Source of the DNA: Molanna angustata
Taxonomy: Eukaryota; Arthropoda; Insecta; Trichoptera; Molannidae
Direction: 5' to 3'
DNA: 64,000 nucleotides
NCBI GenBank assembly: GCA_963576475.1
Contig: OY754979.1
Span: 33,951,778-34,015,777, forward strand
The stretch's first letter is position 1; the number at the start of each line of letters is the position of its first letter. The position numbers were made by a program, and so were the translations under genes. The notes beneath the pieces were generated by a model. It searched no databases and was not told the origin of the DNA. It saw only the letters and a list, made by a program, of their open reading frames with translations. This document shows, piece after piece, positions 9,181-23,200 of this stretch.

Positions 9181-9824
9181 CATTTATATTTGTACAAAAA
9201 AACTGCACAATATTTTTCAATACATAGGAATTATGATGTGTTTATTTTCTTCTCAAAACATTATTCTGTATTAAATAATGTTTGTTTTTGCCCATCTTTT
9301 GACAAAGTAGTGAATAAATATATCGAATAATTGGTTTAATACTGCGTTTAGTATATAAAAAACAATTTTACATATTATAAATACATACTTGGTAAATAGA
9401 TATTTGACAGTGATTTGATATTCTATCTCAGCTTAATCCGTCAAACTACTGTCAAATAGTGATCCAGGTTATAGTGTTCATTTTCCATTTAGTACCAACA
9501 TTATGATATTATATATTAATTTTGTGCGTGTATTCGTCTTTTATTGTTAATATTTTTATTATTATTATCCTGCCTGAGGTATACTCTTGCAAACAAAAAA
9601 TACTGACTGGTGACTGGTTTTCACGAGTAACTGATTATTAGAGCCATCGAAAACTTCTTGAAAAATTATGTGGGCTGCACAGAACATAAATTTAGGTTAT
9701 TTTCTTGGTTGGTAGGTGAGCGAAACATCTCTCTCTCCGCCGAAAATGAACAAGATATTAGTCGATACCTATAACTAACATAACCTAACCTAAAATATGT
9801 GTTTAAAACAATATTATATTGTAT
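9181..9824. other. AT-rich sequence, nothing recognised
   Basis: No conserved frame or repeat identified. Confidence 0.45.
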
Positions 9825-10340
9825 TCTTCTTTTTCTTGTGCGGCTCCTAATGGAGATTGGCGACCATAACACCAAACTCATCCCGATCTTGTGCCAATCT
9901 AATTAGTGACATCGCATCCGGTATCACGAACCACTGCCTGAGAATTTTATGTTACGATATTCTTTTACACCCCATACCTACTCAGTCATCCCTCTACCTT
10001 TCACTCCACTATGAGTTGTAGATGGGCATAATTATCACCATGGAATATGTGGCCAGAATATGCTGCTTTGCGTCTCTCGACAGTGGTCAGCAACTTTCTC
10101 TCTCTTTCTCCATCATATTTAGAACTCTTTCATCGGAGACTATCGATCTATGAGATTTGCATCAACTTTCTATAAAGCCACGCCTCAAATGCTTTGATTT
10201 TATTTACTGTTGAGATTTTGAGACCCCAGCCTTCCACTGCCGGTTACACAGCAGTTTTTGCATTTTGTACAAGGTCGATCTCGCCATCTCAATCTTGGTT
10301 TTTATTTCGGAATCTGAGTTCCACTCATCATTCAATATTG
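9825..10340 (-). pseudogene. Decayed RTE-like LINE C-terminal region
   Basis: Minus-strand segments DEWNSDSEIKTKIEMARS, LYKMQKLLCNR, HILATYSMV and LIRLAQDRDEFGVMVANLH occur in the order found in RTE-like ORF2 C-termini, but in shifting frames and with several stops. Confidence 0.65.
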
Positions 10341-10512
10341 TATTAATACCGACAATATTAACGATATTACATCAACTCCATGAAATGTACAATTATCTAT
10401 TAGATTCATATCTACTTTACATATCTTTTGTGTATACTATAGAACCAATAACTATGTAATATGTTGCTTTAAATATTTTACAATGAGCATTTTGTTTAAG
10501 GTAAGTGTACAC

Positions 10513-10840
10513 CATAGATTTTTGTTATAATATACTAGATGTCGTATTTAGCAAATTTTGTATGAATCAAAGTGAGTCATTTTTCCGGAGGACTTTTGAT
10601 GTATTGGTTCCAGACCACATCGTTTTTCCATAGAGAATAACGACTAATGTGAATTGTTTTCAGATTTATTTGTCTAAAAAATATTTTAATTATTAAGGTT
10701 TAGACAACAGTTATCTAGGATGTGTTGAAATGTAAGGAAAACTGAAATATGTTGCCAACCAAAACGTCAAATGCGCGATATTCCATGACTCAATTTTTGC
10801 ACGGAGTACTACATCTAGTATATTATAATAAAAATCTATG
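10513..10840. mobile_element. hAT-type MITE (copy 1, 328 bp) with 8-bp TSD
   Basis: Inverted ends start CATAGATTTTT and continue TTATAATATACTAGATG. They are flanked by the exact 8-bp repeat gtgtacac (10505-10512 and 10841-10848). The interior is non-coding and shared with 15414-15739 and 40269-40672. TSD length and terminal organisation point to hAT mobilisation. Confidence 0.85.
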
Positions 10841-11214
10841 GTGTACACACTTATAATTTATTAAAAAAATTTATCTGAAATCTGAAAAATTTGAATTTCA
10901 CACTATAGATATAGACAAAAAACTTTATAATTCCAGTATTTTTATTTCAATTGAATGCTCATTGCGTATTGTAATTTTTTTTTTAAAATAAAAATCAAAA
11001 TATGTATGTAGTGACTTTAAATTTATTATTGTTTATTTTATAATCCTGTCTTCCTTGAACACTTTAGTGTTAGTATTTTTAAAAGACCTTAAAATGATAA
11101 TTTGAATGTCTTCTTCGTTACAGTCTTACATATATACCTTTCCAACGTTGATACGTGTTATTGTATTCATTGTATTGTATATTTCATCAAATGTAACAAT
11201 AATAATAAAAAACA

Positions 11215-11292
11215 ATTTCTATAGTGCCGTTTAATGATTCAGGATCACTCCAAGGGCACTTATATTTCAGTCTTAAGTTGCTCTACGAAATA
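11215..11292. repeat. Short dispersed repeat (copy 1)
   Basis: 'tttctatag(t/c)gccgttt(a/g)atgattcagg' and the following 'ccaagggc(a/g)cttatattt' recur at 35463-35548, with a weaker relative at about 33885-33930. Confidence 0.5.
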
Positions 11293-13990
11293 AATATAAT
11301 TCTGATAAATTGTTATTCAATCATTGTTAAAGTACATATATTATATTGTTTTGTTTAAAAATATTGTATTATTTGTCTATATTGCTATGTTATTTATTTC
11401 TGTGAAATATAACATTTAAATATCTAATGTGTTCTGTATTTATTTCAACTAGTGATCTCACAGGGGTTGAAATTCCACCGTAATTCTTTAATCTTTTAAG
11501 TTCTATGATCTATGATAAAAAGCATCGTATATTGTGAATTCATTGAAGGGTAGAAAGTTTTCTTTTCACATATTGCAAAGTGAAATGTTTCATAGAAGAT
11601 TATGTATTTTACTTCAATATGTTCTCTATTTGAATTTAAAACAACTGCCATTGCCATTCCCTTCACATATTAATATATCTATAGATTTACTTGTGACCAG
11701 TATAGGCGACCAGTTTATTTCCAACAAGCGATTTCTTCTAACCTACCGGTGTTTATAACCAAGGGAAACAAGATTTGCTTTAGAAACATGTTCATTTACA
11801 ACTCTCAATAAAAGTTAGTACCTTCATCATTAATATTTTTTTATTATATTATTATTTTAATCCTTTTTCCAAAGTAAGCGCAAAAAATATTCAAAAATAA
11901 AGAGGGACAAACCAATCACAAAAGTGTGTTGACTTCTCATTCATTCTGTATTTAAAGTTCAAAGCCTGAGAGGGATAGCAAAATGCATTAAGAGGCTATA
12001 GTAGGCTATATAGTATATTTTGAAAATAATTTTCCTAATACCCTAAATAAGGAACAGTTTGTATGTACATCTTTATTCTATTGCATTAGATTTTTGAATT
12101 TGTTTAATACTTTTCTTGTAAAATTAGTTTTATTAAAACCCTTTTTTATGGTAAGTAACTAAAAAAAATACAAGGTCTTTTACTATCGAAAGAGAATATG
12201 AAAATCTACCGGCTGAGTTTTTTATTATTATAATATTTTAATAACTATTCTTGCTATTTAAAAAAACTCTAAATTTTACCTTTTTCGCACAATAAAATGT
12301 TGTATATCACGTATCAGGTGATATACAATATTTTTTCAAGTTTCATATATTAGAAGGTAATTTAGTGTGCATTTTTGTATACATCTGTATACCCAAGATA
12401 TACAAGGGCCTTAATTAATTTCTTAGGAATGAGCTTACTACCAATAAAAAATAATATTATTACATAACATAATTGTTATGTATCTTTTTACGTAGTCGCT
12501 ATTACCCCATCCCTATCCCTGCTTGTTACCACCCCCACCTTATAATGCAAAAATGTGACATTTAAATTTTCCAATTTTGTTCCAATTATGAATAAATATC
12601 ATATAAATCCAGTGATATGTAATGAATATAAATCATTGTTTTTTAATCAGACATAAAATCATACAATATTATAGAATGTCGCAAACAGATAAATCAGTAA
12701 CTTTTTGTGTGTAAATTTAAAATTGGAATAAATTTAAAACATATTTTGTTTACAAAATTTAATATCACATTTTATTAATTATAATATTGTTACACAAGTA
12801 TCGACATCATTTTTACTGTAACTATCTGGTTATTCATGTGTAGCTTGAGACAAAAAACAATTTGTTATCATTATTTTATAAAATTCAGTTAAAAAAATAT
12901 ATATTTGCTTAGTTTCAGTCTTAGATTAATTATATAATAATATGATAGTTTCAGTTTTCATACTGCTTAAATAAATTGTTTTGCTTAGTTTAAAGTTTCT
13001 GGCACAACTTTTAAGGACCTTTTTGAATCAGTCATGATTTTTAAAAAATAAGTTGCAACAGTGAACCAAAATATTAAATATAGGTATTTCTTTTTCTATA
13101 AAAAAGAGTTAGATGAACACAAATATTGGTATATTATTTGAGATTGACATTAAGTCGTTTCAGTCATGACTTTATAATCTCATAAGTGACATAGCATTTT
13201 GATGCACTATTATTAATTGTAAAATATGTTAAATATATTTATTTATAAAATTTAAACACAATGAAAAGTACAGCAGTGACATCTATGGAAGTTTGTTTGT
13301 TGCTTCATAGCTAGGTTCAGAACCTTTCAATGTGTTCTTTCTTAAAGTATAAAAACTTTAAGAAAGTTAGATAGATGTCAGTAGATCATTTCATGATTGA
13401 TCTGTTGCTAGGAAAATAATTGGGTACCTATAATAATTTATTATTTATTGAAAACTTATTATTGTTTTCTGTTGGATTGGAACAATAAAAAGTATATGTT
13501 ATTAATGAAAATTAACATAGGTTCATTCTAGGAACGTACCTCTAATAGATAGTATCTAATCTCAATCTCAAACTTGTAAATTGTACAAACGATTTATGTG
13601 TAAAATATATTGTAATTTAAGTAAATTACAAGCGCAAATCTTCTTCATTTGAAAACTGCCAGATTCCACGATTCAACAAAAAGAACTCTCTTATTGGAAA
13701 TAGAGAGAGATTCCACATTAATATAACCAAAAAAGGTGAAAAATTATTCTCTCCTTTTAAGCTGTATAGAGCAGTGCATCCTGTTTGAATAAAACAATCA
13801 TGGAGTTCAGTTTTGTCTGCATACAACAGGAACACAGCATACACAGTGGTATGTGAAAATTATGCTAAGTACAATATTGCTTGAAGCTGCCGACTTTGTA
13901 AGTAATACAAAATGGCAAAATTTTCAGTCGACCTCGAATAGTTTGGTCTTTTATATACAATATATTAAAATTCCATCAGTGTTGGTATCA
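11293..13990. other. AT-rich sequence downstream of the SLC45 stop
   Basis: No supported gene. A short hairpin lies at 12301-12330 (ttgtatatcac / gtgatatacaa). The minus-strand frame at 13626-13844 (72 codons) lies 147 nt past the transporter stop on the same strand, has no recognised motif, and is more likely 3' UTR than a gene. Confidence 0.5.
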
Positions 13991-14224
13991 TTAATCCAAG
14001 TATGTGACTTGTGTGGCGGAGATGGCTGCTAGTGTGGACAGAATTGAAGCCGACCATAGGACGACCGAAGCTCCACCGGCGACCTGAACCAGCCAGCCGA
14101 GACAGACAGACAAAGACAGCTGAGCGGCGAATATTGTGGAGCCCATGATGGCCATGTCCATACCGAGACCTCGACTGCTGTCGGAAGATTTTGAACCACT
14201 TGTGGAAGTTGACTCGGAATCAAA
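13991..14224 (-). CDS. SLC45 coding exon 8 (C-terminus)
   Basis: 234 bp including the TAA stop at 13991-13993. A serine-rich loop leads to RGLGMDMAIMGSTIFAAQLS, VCLGWLVQVAGG and a last membrane span ending ATQVTYLD. Two tandem tctg units at 14101-14109 (gacagacaga on the plus strand) sit inside the reading frame; both are needed to keep the frame open. Confidence 0.9.
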   Translation of the reverse strand, partial: FDSESTSTSGSKSSDSSRGLGMDMAIMGSTIFAAQLSLSVCLGWLVQVAGGASVVLWSASILSTLAAISATQVTYLD

Positions 14225-17200
14225 CTGAAAATAATAAATAAATGATTAACACTTCATTGCACCCTGCACAAGTGGTGAGTTCTTTGACATATTTATTTAT
14301 TTAGGTTAAATTTGGACAAAAAACAGCGTTAAAACATAGTACAATACAATAGTAACATCAAGTATTAAGTCCTATTACATTTTGTTGTTGTGATTAATAT
14401 AAAATAATACAATAAGTTTGCAAAAAATCATAAAATATCATCATATGTTGGTATGTAGGTAAGAGCAACATTTCATGTTTACAATGATTCAAAACATAAC
14501 ATTCAACTAAAAGGAAAAAAAAGAAAAAAAGAGAAGTTAATGCCGTCAAGGTTTTCTATAATAAGCGGTTATTGATCTTCTTTTGTATTAAGTATTTAAA
14601 TTTTGTGGAACTGAGGTGAAATATGTCAAACTCTTGAATTCTGTTATTGTATGTATCGCATATTCTATGAATTGTCATATTTTGTGCATAATTGGTGCAA
14701 TAAATTGGAAGGTGGAATAAGTGTGTATGTCTAGTTCTGCGAATAGGAATATTAGGTATATCATTATCAATGTATTCCAACTAACCAGTGTTTCCAGAAA
14801 GAATTTTAGTAAATTTCTCCTCTGCTGGGGGAATGTAGACAATGTTATAATATCAACAGACAAAGATTCATTTAGACAAGAAGAGTTTTGAGAGAAATTT
14901 TTAATTGGTACGTACTTTGATTCTCCACAAAATATATAAAAAAAATCATATTATTGCATTATTTTTCAGTTAGATTTCCTTCACAACAAGCATTTTTCAT
15001 TTTGTGTACAAGTATTTATTTCTAATTTTGTCCTCTAATGATCTATGTGTATGTAGGTACTTGTTTAACAAGGACACATTCAATATAAAAAAAAATGGTT
15101 TTATAAAAGTTTCCATACCCTTCCTTGCGTATGATATTCGGCCAGTATGAGATACGGTATTGTAGAAAGAGTACTGTAGTCAATGCCAGCTGTGACACTA
15201 AGGACCAACACTGCCGCCTTGGACTGAAGAACTGCCAGCAGACCCATACCAACAGAGAACACTAGCAGACCGCCAACAAACACTGGCTTTGTTCTGAAAT
15301 TAAAGTTTGTATTAATCTAATACATACATGATTCAATTGATTATTTCAATAAATTTATTTATTTATTTATTTATAGAATCAGTTTCCAGGACTATTTCTT
15401 TACACGTCTTCTTCATAGATTTTTATTATAATGTACTAGATGTCGTAGTAAGCAAATTTTGTATGAATCGAAGTGAGGCATTTTCCGGGGGATTTTGGAC
15501 GTTTTGGTTGGCAGACCACATCGTTTTTCTATAGAGAATTACGATTAATGTGAATTGTTTTCGGATTTATTTGTCGAAAAAAACACTTTGTTTATAAAGA
15601 TTTAGAGAACATCTTATCTAGGATGTGTTGAAATGTAAGGATAACTGCAATATGTTGCCAATCAAAACGTTAAACGTGCGATATTCCATGACTCACTTTT
15701 TGCACGGAGTACTACATCTATATTATATGAAAATCTGTGGTCTTCTTCCAACTTCAAATGGGAATAATGATTTGTTGTAGGTAAACATTTTTGGATTTTG
15801 TTTACAAATTAATTTTTTTTTTTTGCGTGGCAACACTATTACGATAACTACTGCTTTACTTAAATTTTGTTATAAATTAGAACTATTAAAACAAATTTAC
15901 AATATGTGTTGATTAGTTACTTTTTTATTATAGGTTGGTAGTTCAAATAATATAGACACTTCTTTATAAACTTTTTGATATGGTATCAATATAAATAAAA
16001 TTAAAATAAAATAATAATAATTATTAAAATAATGTTTGATGCTTTTTTGTGAGCAACACTACCCATTTTGAATTATTTCCTCCCACTACTGATATATTTA
16101 TAGTGCTGGTAATATTCACAAAACATTTGTATATTTTAGAAAGATATACATACCCAAACTTCTTAATGAGTCTGTCGATAACAGCAGAATATACAGCACA
16201 AGACAAGCAGTACAGAGCAAGTCCCCAACAACCAAATCTTACACCGCTGTTGTACAATTCCAATTGTTCTGAACCTGAAGGTGCCTGAAATTTTAACAAA
16301 TAGATTTAATAAAACATCATTTAACTACATACTCTTACATTAATTCTGTTTGTCAAATGAACTAGTCCACCAGCTTGAAATGTTTCTGTACAAGAAACTA
16401 AAATAAAATAGAGTTTTATGTAGGTACTTCGTTTATTAAAAATGCATCAAATTAACCGATATTTAATAAATGCGTAATAGTCAGAACATGTTTCTCCTCA
16501 CTAACCCAAGGGGATATAGTGGGGGGTTTTTTAAGGTTATTTTTTTACTGCAGATTATCAAGTAGTATAGTTGTCGCCAAATAACTTTTATCCGAAAGGG
16601 GAGGCTGTTTGCACGTAAACCAACAAAGCCTAAAGACACAAATTTATCGATTATAGACTAAAGTACTCATTCGATTCTTTTCAAATTTTGCAAATTTTTA
16701 TATCTAATACTCGCTTAGACTCCATTAGGTTTGAAGGATATCTGATCGGTGCTTCTCGATTATTTTAATTGTCAAATATTTCAAAGTGACCCCAAGCTCA
16801 GGAGGATTAATATTTGATATTTTTATTTTCAAATTGCTAAAAAGGCTCATCACTTTCATAAAATGGCATTGAAGATTTATCAAGTTTTCTTAATAAAATA
16901 TTTAAATTAAAAACAATTTAACAAACTCATTGCATGAAAATACTGAAAATTTTCCAAACAAAATTTGAATCTTTTTGGAGTTACTTGGTAAAGAAGAGTA
17001 TAACATTGGTCACAACCCACTCGTTTTTATTACTGATAGATGTTCTGGAATTAGTCGATATGTGTCTGCACCATCTTCATTCTTCCCACGATATCTCTTT
17101 TAATGTTTCAATCTCTAATATCTTAACTTCTTATCCTATCAAAAAATATAAATGAAGTCAGTCAGTTGCTCTCAACCTTTTGTTTTAGTATGCTTTATTT

Positions 17201-20200
17201 ATTTTACTTACAGCAGGATCCCCTCCAAAAACACACTCTCCAACAAAGTCGGTAAAATACAAAGAATAGCTGAGATGCGACATCCATATGAGAAAGTTGG
17301 TGAAGGAGAGTATCTTCAATGACATTGGCATGGAAATGAGTGACTTGCAGTATTCTGCAAGTGACAGACTTGATCCTTTCTTTTCTTCTTTCTCTTCTTT
17401 TTTATCTACCTCTATCACATGCCCTTCTAACAGCTTTCCATCCTCTGAGTTTATCTTTTCCTTTTGTGATAGCTGAAAACAACATAATATCCATTAGATG
17501 GTAATAATTAAAAAATGTTATGTTTATTTATATATTTTTGTATGAAAAAAATAAAAGTAGCGAAAGGGAATTGCATTTTGAATTGAAAATATACATACGG
17601 CTTCCTTTACTCCTGTAGAATGTATCTTTATTTGTTAGAACTATATATTATGCCGGCAAACTTTTAGTCGTGGAGTGGAGCTGTTCGCGCATAAACCAAC
17701 CAAGCCAAAAAAAAAACACAAATATGCGCTCTGCGCGTCCACGGGACAGGCTCAAGGAGTTTGCCGCTAACTGTATCTAATAAGTCTGCCACATTATGTA
17801 TAAATTCTATTTTTTTACACAGTTTAATTATATTATTTATTTAGTTGAGATTTATAAGAAGCGCTATTTACTATTACTATGTTGATTATTTAATAATCTG
17901 ATACAGACCTTAAATGTACCAGGAAGGGTAATTAAATTAAATAAATTAACATAAACATCAAGGAAGTTGTGGCTATGAACTATGAATAGATAATATGTAT
18001 ATCTCTGATATTCAACATTGCCGATATGCCGTCCCTTGGCGTACTCCAAGGATCTTATTTGGGTCCCCTATTATTTTTGTTATACATATTTTAATGATTT
18101 TATCCATAAAGATGTTTGCATCCTAAATATAATTAATAAAATGCATGTATATAAAATCGAAAATATTTCGTTACCTCTATTAGCTCTTTGTCGGCGTCTT
18201 CTTCAAGTAATGGCAAAGGAATCTCTTTAAAGCTTGTGATTGTTATGAAGACACAAGTCGTTGATATTATTATTATGATAAGAAATACAGTCTTGACGTT
18301 ACCTCCCAGCCATTTCCCTGCAATGAAGAAGCTAGCATTCAAATGCCAAAAAAAATATTTTAAATTAAGATAAATATATGTTTTAAATGATTTTATTGAA
18401 CGTATACCTTTATTTTTGAATGAAAATAGACAAACAATGTAAATTTAAGTTTTAACAAAGAAATGTTGAAAATGTTATAAAATACATCAAATTCATTATT
18501 TCGATTTATGTCAATGAATCTCAGAATTGGCTTATTTGGTAGTGAAACAACTCATGTCTTTTTCAAACAATATGTATATCACAATAATTAAGTAATTTTG
18601 AAATTTTCTACAATTTATACATATTTACGATTTTGAGTGTTAAATAGCTAAGACCCAAGATTTGAACCTTGCGTGACTCCTATATAAATACAGTACAGTG
18701 TCTCTGAATTTTACGGTTTGATTACGTTTATCGATGTATGACAAAATATTCCAATTTAAGTTACATCGAGTACCAATACTATGCAGATTTCAAAGAACAA
18801 TAGCTATAATTTGAATAAAAAAAAAATCTACATAACTTGAATGACTGGAAATCTTGTTGGTCTGGCCTAATACTCCGCATTAGTCTACATAAATAAACTC
18901 AATCAGGAGACAATAAACTAACTTCGTTGATGAGAGACAATATTAATAGAAATCACTTTACTAGATGATCGCTTAGATTGCTTTCCAAGCGTTAAAAAAA
19001 TTACAAAAATAAGATACAAACCAATGATTAGTTGTTCCCAGTCAATAGCTCCAACCAAATATCCTAGAAATCCTCCAATTCCTGTTGTCACAGTAAAGAG
19101 ACTCAATCCTTTGCCGTGGTCTTCTGTAATTTCAATTACCCATCTTAGTATTACTGATGCCATAAAAAAGTTCGTAGGATAAAAGGAATCCAATAGTTTA
19201 ATATTTAATCCACAGGTTACAATATAATTACAGAACTAACACTTTCTTACACACCCTATTTCGTCTTCATAATTATATATACACAGGAATTGTTTTATTG
19301 TATTTTAATTTTTTTAGACTAGTGTTGTTTGCGACCAATGAATATCGGAAAACATTTAATTGGAGTGCCAAAGGGATCAGTTTTGGGGGCCATTATTTTC
19401 ATGTTGTATATTATGATAATTTAAACTTGATAATGTAATTTAATACAAAGGATTATATTCTAAATTATAAGCTAATGATCGTCTTATTCTTAAATTTCGC
19501 ATCGCTGAAAACAAAGAGAAACTGCTAGATCTTATAAGGAAAATACTGCTAGATCCATTTTAAAAGTTGCCATGTGGATGTCGCTCGTTAATTTAAATTG
19601 ATTATCGTAATTATTATAATGAGAATTTATAAAGGCAATAAAAAAAAATTATATGCCACACACAAATTAAATTCACGCTCAATAAAACGATACAAATTGA
19701 TTCAATTTTATCGACTATCTTGTGCAATAAAAATCGTAAAATTAACACCAAAAAATGAGTTGTAATATTAGATATATTTACAGTTTAACGAACAATTGGC
19801 AATAATGATTATTCAATTAATTGTTATAATCCAAGTATCTATTGATCATTTAACATTTATACAATCAAATCTTATACTCAGCAAAACGAGTGAATCATCA
19901 TCACTAAATTTTCCATATAAAGTTAGTATTTATACCTACACATTATAAATTAAGTAATACATTTTTCAACATTATGTACCTAATAACGATTATTTTGGGA
20001 TGTACTGTGGACAGAGTTGAAGAGAGGCGCTGAAGAACTAGCGAAGTGTAGGAAGAGATGCCTCGCTTTGCTGCCAACCAATCCTCAAAATTGAAACCAA
20101 AGAAGGACAAGACAGGACAAAATTTAGTCTCCTGAAAGGTTGAAAATCTCTTGAATGTATTTTTGAATTTCTGTTATATATTATGTAATTCTGCCTTGGC

Positions 20201-23200
20201 CTCACGACTGAGTATGGCAACTTCACTCGAGGGATGATCTGCTTTCGTGTACATAGGATGGTTATGGGCTTTGGTAATTGAAGTTGCTGTAGCGTACTTA
20301 GCATGGTCACCCCATTGGATCGATAAAAGATCACAGAATTTTATATCTTCCACATTTCTCATTACGACAAGCTTTTCGAAGTCATCATTGGCCCTGCTGC
20401 CAATACTACCAAAAATGTTATTTTCTTTAATTAACGAAAATTAAAAAAAAAATACGATTTTCTATAAAGCGAGCTATATTCCAAAATGGTTGGCTAAGTA
20501 TATAGAATCAGCTTGAAATACATAATAAACGAGATAGTGTTTGATATAAATATGAAGTCTTATGAACTGAATTGATTGAAGTTTGGACTGTACTGTGTAG
20601 GTACCTATAGAAGACACAAAATTTGATAGAACGTCATACACAGAAAACCACAGTATTATCCATAATTGCATTGTACCTACATAGTGAAGAGAAATAAAAA
20701 CATAAAAAGACGCATGTATCATTTGAGATAATAGCTAATAACTCACTTAGATACAAGAAATTAATAACGAATTTAGTAAATAATTTGTTTTCTAACATTT
20801 GATAATTAGGCACACAATCAATGTCTGTACTTAATCAAAGTAATCACATCGTTAATTATATTGTCAGTATGTGTGTATGTATTAATGTAATGTTAAATAT
20901 ACTTAATAATATATTAATGGAAGACGTATTACAATAAGATAAGAAACAATTATCACAGTTTACTGACCCACATTAATTGCTTTATTATATGATTTTCAAC
21001 CCATTATTCCCGCCACACAAAGGCATAAGAACAATCATTCAAGTAATTGAGACATATACGAATCCAATAACCATATTAATTTTGTATCTTTTCCAAGTTA
21101 TACAATACCATCCAATACCTACTGCAAACTACTAATAACACGCATGTAAATATACATTGTAAAATCTGTTTGGTGCTCCGAAACCCTGCCAAGTGAATGG
21201 AACTGTGGAATAATTTGCCCTCTCCATAAAAAAGGAGATCCCATGAAATGCTCTAATTACAGAGGCATTATTCTGCTGAATGTCTCATACAAGATCCTGT
21301 CAAATATTTTGTGTGACAGACTGGGGAAATACTCGGATGGCATTATCGGAAAATATCAAACTGGGTTCCGTAAGGGAATGTCCACAACTGACCAAATTTT
21401 CTGCCTGAGACAGATACTGGAAATAACTATAGAGTTCAACGTTGACACATACCATCTATTTGTTGACTTTAGGGCTGCTTACGACACAGTAAACCGAGAA
21501 AAACTCTACAGAGCCATGGATGAGTTTAATATCCCCAAGAAACTAGTAAACCTAGTGAAGCTCACAATGTCCAACGTCGAATCTCGAGTTAGAATACAAC
21601 AGGACGTGTCCGAACCCCTGAAGACTTTCAACGGACTGAAGCAGGGAGACGCACTTGCATGCACACTGTTTAACTTGGCACTGGAAAAGGCCATCCGAGA
21701 CTCGGGTATTCAAATTGGTGGCCATATCTTCAATAAATCTGTGCAACTCCTTGCCTACGCTGATGATATAGATTATCATTGCACGCTCGGAAAATGATTT
21801 AAAAATTGCATTTAAAGCCCTGGCTGCATCAGCAAGGAATATGGGGTTGATGGTAAACGAGGGAAAGACAAAGTATATGCCAGTGCATGAACGTCGAAAA
21901 CCGCCAGATTTGCGAGTCGACGATTACACATTCGAAACTGTTAGCGAGTTTGTGTACCTCGGTACTATGGTGACAAGTGACAACAATGTCTCAACCGAAA
22001 TTAAACGCCGAATAGTGACCGCAAATCGGTGCTACTATGGGTTGCAGAGGGACATGAAGTCTCGTCACCTCACCAGAAAAACGAAAGTCCTCCTCTATAA
22101 GACTCTAATTCGGCCAGTACTCTCATATGGATCAGAATGTTGGGCAATCGCTAAATCTGATGAAAGAGCCCTGGAAATTTTTGAGAGGAAGGTGCTGAGG
22201 AGGATCTACGGCCCGACTTGTGACAATGGAGAGTGGCGTATCAGGCACAACTACGAATTGTATGATCTGTACAAGGAGCCTACCATACTGACAGCAATAA
22301 GAATAGAAAGACTCAGATGGGCTGGACACGTCCAAAGAATGAGCGAGGAGGACGTTCCAAGACGGATCATGAATGGTGCACCGGGGGGGACGAATAAAAG
22401 TTGGAAGGCCGAAGCTTCGATGGCTGGACGGAGTGGTGAAGGATGCGAACAACATCGGCGTCCATAACTGGCGCAATGCGTCGTAGGATCGACAGTCATG
22501 GAGGCGGGCTCTGCAGGAGGCTAAGACCCGACCTGGGTTGTGGAGCCACAGATGATGATGATGATGAAACATACATTGTTGCCTTTCAATAATATTTTAT
22601 ATTTTTTTTTTAACAAAAAATGAATATGTCCTTGTTAAACAAGTACATATACATCTTCCTACGTTGCCTAAAATAAGCATAAATGCTTGTGCTATAGGTG
22701 AACGAAATTGGTCGAGGCAGGATTCGAACTAGCGACCACTGTATAATAACGAGGTATTTAATAATTCGTCCATAATCTGCAATCGGTATGAAATAATATT
22801 ATGTACCTACATATGTAGGTTGAAAATGTGTTTTGCAAATTGAAGAATTTGGTGATTTTCTCATAAATCAGATCGTAACCAAATTTATATGGAATCTCCT
22901 TTCTAATGGAACGAGTGGGTTGTGGCCAACACTAAACTCTCCACACCATAGTAAGCGTTCATTTTTTCTTCTTGAAATTTAGACAATCTCAATATGGTAA
23001 AGAATGTTTATGTCATATGAAATATTTTAATAAAAGCAGATAAATTTAGTTTTAAAGAGCGTGAGAGTATTTTGAAAATTTTGACACGTGATATCATATG
23101 AAGAAATTTTATGTTATCTATACAAAGCTAATCAGTTTTAAGTTCAAGCTCTTAACACTATAACATGAAATCAAATTACTGAACTTTTCCATACATAAGA

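Noticed and set aside
13626..13844. Small gene downstream of SLC45
   Set aside because: No motif or promoter; better explained as 3' UTR of the transporter on the same strand.
13991..14224. Apparent frameshift in the last SLC45 exon at the gaca repeat
   Set aside because: My first reading dropped one 4-bp tctg unit. Rereading 14100-14112 shows two units, and the frame AQLSLSVCLGWLVQ continues to the native stop at 13991, so the gene is intact.
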